The notes beneath the pieces are model-generated. The model ran no database searches. It had not been told where the DNA came from and was given only the letters and a program-made list of their open reading frames with translations. Position numbers and translations under genes: made by a program. From Fischerella sp. (GTDB lineage: Bacteria; Cyanobacteriota; Cyanobacteriia; Cyanobacteriales; Nostocaceae), in NCBI GenBank assembly GCA_026419705.1, contig JANZYY010000191.1, positions 1 to 8,974 on the forward strand: DNA of 8,974 nucleotides, in the 5' to 3' direction. Below, one piece after another: positions 6,274 through 8,974 of the stretch. The first letter of the stretch is position 1; each line of letters starts with the position of its first letter.

Positions 6274-7496
6274 AGCAGCAATTAAAGAAGATGGGGAGAT
6301 GGCCAGATAGTCAGATGGGGAGAAAAAGTCGCCTCATTTCCCCAACTTTCCACCTCTCTATCCTGTTATTACCTTTGACCCTTTGCCTAGCAATCTGGTT
6401 GGGTGCTTGCGGGGGTACTCGCACATTGAATAAATCACCTGTTGAAACTCCCCAAGACTCAGAAAGCAAATTAACTTTCTTTGATGTCACCTTGGAACAA
6501 GCAGATGAAGTCGGGCGACCAATTTGGAAAGTTAGGGGGAAACAGGCAAAATACACCCAAGAAAGACAAATTGGTCAGGTTGAAAATCCATATGGTGAGC
6601 TATACCAAGATGGCAAAATAGTTTACCAAGTACAAGCAGAGCAGGCAGACATCGAACAGGACGGTAAGCAATTATTTTTAAAGGGAAAGATAGTCGCTAC
6701 AGATCCTAGCAATGGTGTGGTGTTGCGCGGTAATGAATTAGAATGGCGTCCTCAAGAAGATTTATTGATAGTCCGCAATCAGCTCAACGGTACTCACAAA
6801 CAACTACAAGCAGCAGCAAGAGAAGCACGAGTCAAAACCCGAACTCAACGCATAGATTTTTCTGGGGGCGTAGTTGCAAACTCTGCCGATCCACCATTGC
6901 AAGTACGAACAGAACACTTAGTTTGGCAGATTAAAGACGAGAAATTAATTGCCGATCGCCCGGTACAAATTGACCGTTATAAAAATAATCAAATTATTGA
7001 CCGTGGTAAAGGAGAAGCTGCGGAAGTTAACTTGAAAACGAAAATTGCCACTATCACCAAAAATGCCCAAATAGAATTGCTAGAACCACCAATGCAGATT
7101 GCTAGCAACTCCATGAGTTGGAACTTGAACACAGAAACTGTTACCACAAATGCTCCTGTGCGCGTGTTTCATCGTGCCGAGAATGTGACAGTAACTGCAA
7201 ATAAAGGTGAATTGAAGATACCGCAAAAAACTGTTTATTTAACGGGTAATGTCAACGGTGTTGGGCAAAAACGCCAGTCTCTCAAATCAAAAACATTAAC
7301 TTGGTATCTTGACAAAAAGTTGATGGAAGCCCAAGGTGATGTGGTTTATAAGCAAGCCGATCCCCCAATGACTTTTACTGGTGAAAAAGCTGTCGGTAAT
7401 ATCCGAACAGAAAATATAGTTGTTAGTGGCGGTAATTCTCAAAATAGGGTGGTGACAGAGATTATTCCGCAGGAAAAAGTTATCAAAAGTCAATAG
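6270..7496 (+). CDS. lptC: LptC-like LPS-transport lipoprotein
   Basis: 408 residues. The N-terminus is a lipoprotein signal: a basic n-region, hydrophobic ILLLPLTLCLAIW and the lipobox LGAC with Cys47, so it is anchored at a membrane facing the periplasm. Residues about 65-190 look like the LptC domain (FFDVTLEQADEVGRPIWKV, then repeated strand patterns). The rest continues with OstA/LptA-like beta repeats (LVWQIKDEKLIADRPVQI; LSGNV-like LTGNVNGVG), giving the long form seen in cyanobacteria, about twice the length of the E. coli protein. LptC links the LptBFG ABC transporter to LptA in lipopolysaccharide export. Translation is coupled to the NYN gene by the ATGA overlap. Codons 7-20 come from an 8-base tandem repeat and the last KSQ plus stop from a heptad array, so both ends have been altered by repeats. 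Starts at 6291 or 6315 are possible alternatives. Confidence 0.88.
   Translation: MKQQLKKMGRWPDSQMGRKSRLISPTFHLSILLLPLTLCLAIWLGACGGTRTLNKSPVETPQDSESKLTFFDVTLEQADEVGRPIWKVRGKQAKYTQERQIGQVENPYGELYQDGKIVYQVQAEQADIEQDGKQLFLKGKIVATDPSNGVVLRGNELEWRPQEDLLIVRNQLNGTHKQLQAAAREARVKTRTQRIDFSGGVVANSADPPLQVRTEHLVWQIKDEKLIADRPVQIDRYKNNQIIDRGKGEAAEVNLKTKIATITKNAQIELLEPPMQIASNSMSWNLNTETVTTNAPVRVFHRAENVTVTANKGELKIPQKTVYLTGNVNGVGQKRQSLKSKTLTWYLDKKLMEAQGDVVYKQADPPMTFTGEKAVGNIRTENIVVSGGNSQNRVVTEIIPQEKVIKSQ
6289..6328 (+). repeat. Octamer tandem repeat inside the lptC signal region
   Basis: AGATGGGG, AGATGGCC, AGATAGTC, AGATGGGG and a decayed AGAAAAAG follow each other with an exact 8-base period (starts 6289, 6297, 6305, 6313, 6321). 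Since 8 is not a multiple of 3, the translated segment MGRWPDSQMGRKS is not visibly periodic. GGGGAGAT-type repeats are common in Nostoc intergenic DNA (from memory); here one has entered coding sequence. Confidence 0.75.
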
Positions 7497-7503
7497 TCAA
7501 GAG
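7483..7503 (+). repeat. Heptad repeats containing the lptC stop codon
   Basis: TCAAAAG, TCAATAG and TCAAGAG lie in phase. The middle copy ends with the TAG stop of lptC, exactly as TCAATAG does on the sense strand of the gene 70-1281. The array therefore encodes the C-terminal KSQ. Confidence 0.8.
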
Positions 7504-7542
7504 TTATGAATTAGAAGAGGCGATCGCCAAGTTGGAATTGCT

Positions 7543-7572
7543 AACCCAAAGGAAAATTTTTACTCTTGGGTT
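7543..7572 (+). terminator. Possible weak terminator hairpin after lptC
   Basis: AACCCAA (7543-7549) pairs perfectly with TTGGGTT (7566-7572) around a 16-base A/T-rich loop. It lies 46 bases after the lptC stop and before a convergent gene. No T-run follows (GTCGTATT), so intrinsic termination is uncertain. Confidence 0.4.
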
Positions 7573-7599
7573 GTCGTATTGAGCATGGGATGTTATGTG

Positions 7600-7748
7600 G
7601 AAAAATTCGGCTTTTTATCCCTTTATGGGCAGATATTGGGCAGATATATAGAAAGTTTCGGCTTTTGCACCTTTTATGGGTAAATATACAGAAAGTTTCG
7701 GCTTTTTATCCCGTCATAGGGAGATATAAAGAAAAATTCCGTATAATA
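7600..7748. repeat. About 40-bp direct tandem repeat, three units plus partial
   Basis: Units begin GAAAAATTCGGC (7600), GAAAGTTTCGGC (7651) and GAAAGTTTCGGC (7691), with a decayed partial GAAAAATTCCG at 7731. Units two and three are 40 bases each. The first is 51 because of an 11-base internal duplication (GGGCAGATATT then GGGCAGATATA, 7627-7649). Each unit contains a small CCC...GGG hairpin. A 67-codon ORF across it (7566-7769) is a by-product of the repeat. The rest of the space up to 7846 shows nothing further that could be identified. Confidence 0.85.
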
Positions 7749-7846
7749 AGTAGTTATGTTGCTGAGTGATCGGTGGAGATGTAGTTGTAATCTGTCGGTT
7801 GAAGTTGCAAAGTTATTCTCCTAAACCTCTCAACCTTTCGTATCGA

Positions 7847-7890
7847 TTAAAGATCTCGTTGGTAATTTTTAAAGATCTCGTTGGTAATTT
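7847..7890. repeat. Perfect 22-bp tandem duplication at the tcmP 3' end
   Basis: 7847-7868 and 7869-7890 are identical 22-base units (beginning TTAAAGATCTCG, ending GGTAATTT). As 22 is not a multiple of three, the second copy shifts the tcmP reading frame and brings in a TAA at 7847-7849. Complete identity implies a recent event. Confidence 0.97.
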
Positions 7891-8716
7891 TGATAGCTGT
7901 CTGATTATGGCTAGCCAAACATAACGAATACAGCACTGAGTTTGTTGAGTTTCGCATCAGTACAGGGCGGCTAACATGGGGAAAGAGTGATTGTAACTGC
8001 TCGGTATACAATCTCGCCAACCATTCAGCCTGAATTGTGTCACGACTTGATGTAGGTTCCGTTGGATTGCCAAATATATCTAGCTGAATTCCTGGAGGCT
8101 CTCGGTAAATTTGAGTAATCCAGTCTGTACTGCCCATAACCTTACTCAGTTGCTCTACCACTTCGGGATCTGGATTTTGATCTCTAGGGAGAAGGCGGGT
8201 AACGCCCATGACCGAGAAGTTTACGAAAATATCGCAAGTTCTAGTATTTGCAAGTTCTTGCACTGTTTCCCAATCCACTTGCAAACCATAAGGATCTAGA
8301 AAAACAAATGCTCGTTGCTTCGATGAGTAGGGCAGTTGTGGAACTATCTCGTTATGCAGAACCTCATTACAATTACCCTAACGTACATCAATCACATGAT
8401 TTGGAAATTCCTCACGAAGTCGTTGAACACGCTCTACTCGTCGAGGAGAAACATCTACAAACCAGTAGCCGTCGAATCGAGGTTCTGTTTGCAAAGCACG
8501 TAAGGGAGAACCATCAATGTAGCGTTGCTCATCCTCTTTTGCCCTAGGTCTAACAGAACCTGCAAAAGCATCAATATAATAGTACGCCCTGAGCCAGCTT
8601 TTTTTCTGTTCGTTCATGATGACAGAATAAGCTTTAAGGTACTTCGATAGTAAATCTAACTTTTCTTCCGACCACCGCCCAATAATATCTTCACCTTCGC
8701 TACCAAGCCGACTCAT
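7847..8716 (-). pseudogene. tcmP: three-Cys-motif partner protein TcmP, interrupted by an amber codon and a 3' frameshift
   Basis: The frame runs 289 codons from the ATG at 8716 with one internal TAG at codon 113 (8378-8380). Before it: RWSEEKLDLLSKYLKAYS, then YIDAFAGS (47-54), which resembles motif I of Rossmann methyltransferases. After it, in the same frame: GNCNEVL, VFLDPYG (138-144) and DIFVNFSVMGVTRL. These match TcmP, a family found beside Gp37/Gp68 (DUF5131) proteins; its biochemical role is not known to me. The stop falls between the two conserved halves, so without read-through only a 112-residue fragment is made. The 3' end is also changed by a 22-bp duplication: with a single copy the frame would continue as NRYERLRGLGE and end at 7813. 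AGAGAGG 6 bases before the ATG is a good ribosome site. Start is 13 bases after the DUF5131 stop, so one operon. Confidence 0.85.
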
Positions 8717-8722
8717 GGTTAG

Positions 8723-8729
8723 CCTCTCT
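8723..8729 (-). promoter_or_regulatory. Ribosome binding site of tcmP
   Basis: AGAGAGG on the minus strand ends 6 bases before the ATG at 8714-8716 and directly follows the TAA stop of the upstream gene. It fixes the tcmP start and supports co-translation of the pair. Confidence 0.75.
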
Positions 8730-8974
8730 TTATTTAGCAGAGATTAAATATCTCTGTTCTAACCCATCGCCTTTTCGATGCCTAGAAGGTTTTTGTTTTT
8801 GCCATTTATCAACATGGCGATACCAAGCAGGTGGCATCTCGTCCCAAATACGATCATCCAGTAATCTTCCACCAGCTTTCGAGTGATGCCCACCCCACTG
8901 TTTGAAGAAGAAGGCAACATTAGCTTCTCGTGTTTGACGCAAGATATGTCTAACCCATTCCGGCTCTATAGGAC
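8730..8974 (-). CDS. Gp37/Gp68 (DUF5131, three-Cys-motif) family protein, C-terminal part
   Basis: The frame is open to the window edge, giving about the last 80 residues; the gene starts outside. The TTG at 8942 is not a start, since the conserved IEPEWVRHIL precedes it in frame. Typical family features are visible: PEWVRHILRQTREANVAFFFKQWGG, then GGRLLDDRIWDEMP and a basic Lys/Arg-rich tail. The N-terminal cysteine cluster (CxxxCxxC-like, reminiscent of radical SAM proteins) that gives the three-Cys name would lie beyond the window. The family was named after phage proteins and occurs in mobile and accessory regions; its reaction is not established. It is followed after 13 bases by tcmP, its usual partner. 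The visible part has no lesion. Confidence 0.88.
   Translation of the reverse strand, partial: PIEPEWVRHILRQTREANVAFFFKQWGGHHSKAGGRLLDDRIWDEMPPAWYRHVDKWQKQKPSRHRKGDGLEQRYLISAK

Noticed and set aside
7566..7769. 67-codon plus-strand ORF after lptC
   Set aside because: It runs entirely through the 40-bp tandem repeat; its residues follow from the repeat, and there is no ribosome site or family resemblance.
7841..7890. CRISPR-like repeat at the 22-bp duplication
   Set aside because: The two copies are directly adjacent without spacers and lie in the tcmP coding frame; this is a simple tandem duplication.
8248..8547. 99-codon plus-strand ORF opposite tcmP
   Set aside because: Antisense to conserved tcmP motifs on the minus strand; its translation has no recognisable features.

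Overview
The window looks like chromosomal DNA of a filamentous, probably heterocyst-forming cyanobacterium (Nostocales). Six perfect GCGATCGC octamers (HIP1; at 125, 404, 1888, 2741, 6131 and 7520) are the classic cyanobacterial signature. Gene ends are crowded with 7-base tandem repeats, long palindromes and other small dispersed repeats of the kind known from Nostoc and Anabaena. The protein set (a short zinc-type MetRS, a LabA-like NYN protein, a lipoprotein LptC) also fits. Species assignment is not possible from sequence reading alone.

Left part (1-3201, all minus strand): a membrane-associated EcsC-like protein with a C-terminal TerB-like segment (70-1281), an alpha/beta hydrolase (1561-2382) and, upstream of it, a PlsC-type acyltransferase (2479-3201). 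The last two are 96 bases apart and look like a lipid or ester metabolism pair. Between the first two lies a MITE-like element of about 150 bp with imperfect terminal inverted repeats.

Middle (3202-7496): a gene-poor stretch of about 700 bases with a doubtful small ORF and an almost consensus promoter at 3804-3832. Three plus-strand genes follow: metG (3898-5493), an NYN-domain LabA-like protein (5635-6273) and the lipoprotein lptC (6270-7496). The last two overlap by ATGA and are likely translationally coupled.

Right part (7497-8974): a convergent intergenic region with a roughly 40-bp tandem repeat, then a minus-strand pair: the C-terminal end of a Gp37/Gp68-family (DUF5131, three-Cys-motif) protein running off the window, and directly downstream its usual partner tcmP. 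This tcmP copy carries two visible lesions: an in-frame amber codon at 8378-8380, and a 22-bp tandem duplication at 7847-7890 that shifts the frame and replaces the original C-terminus.

The most striking cross-scale pattern is the heptad repeat family. It supplies or abuts the stop codon of four separate genes, always in the same orientation relative to the gene, and it supplies the start codon of the hydrolase gene.
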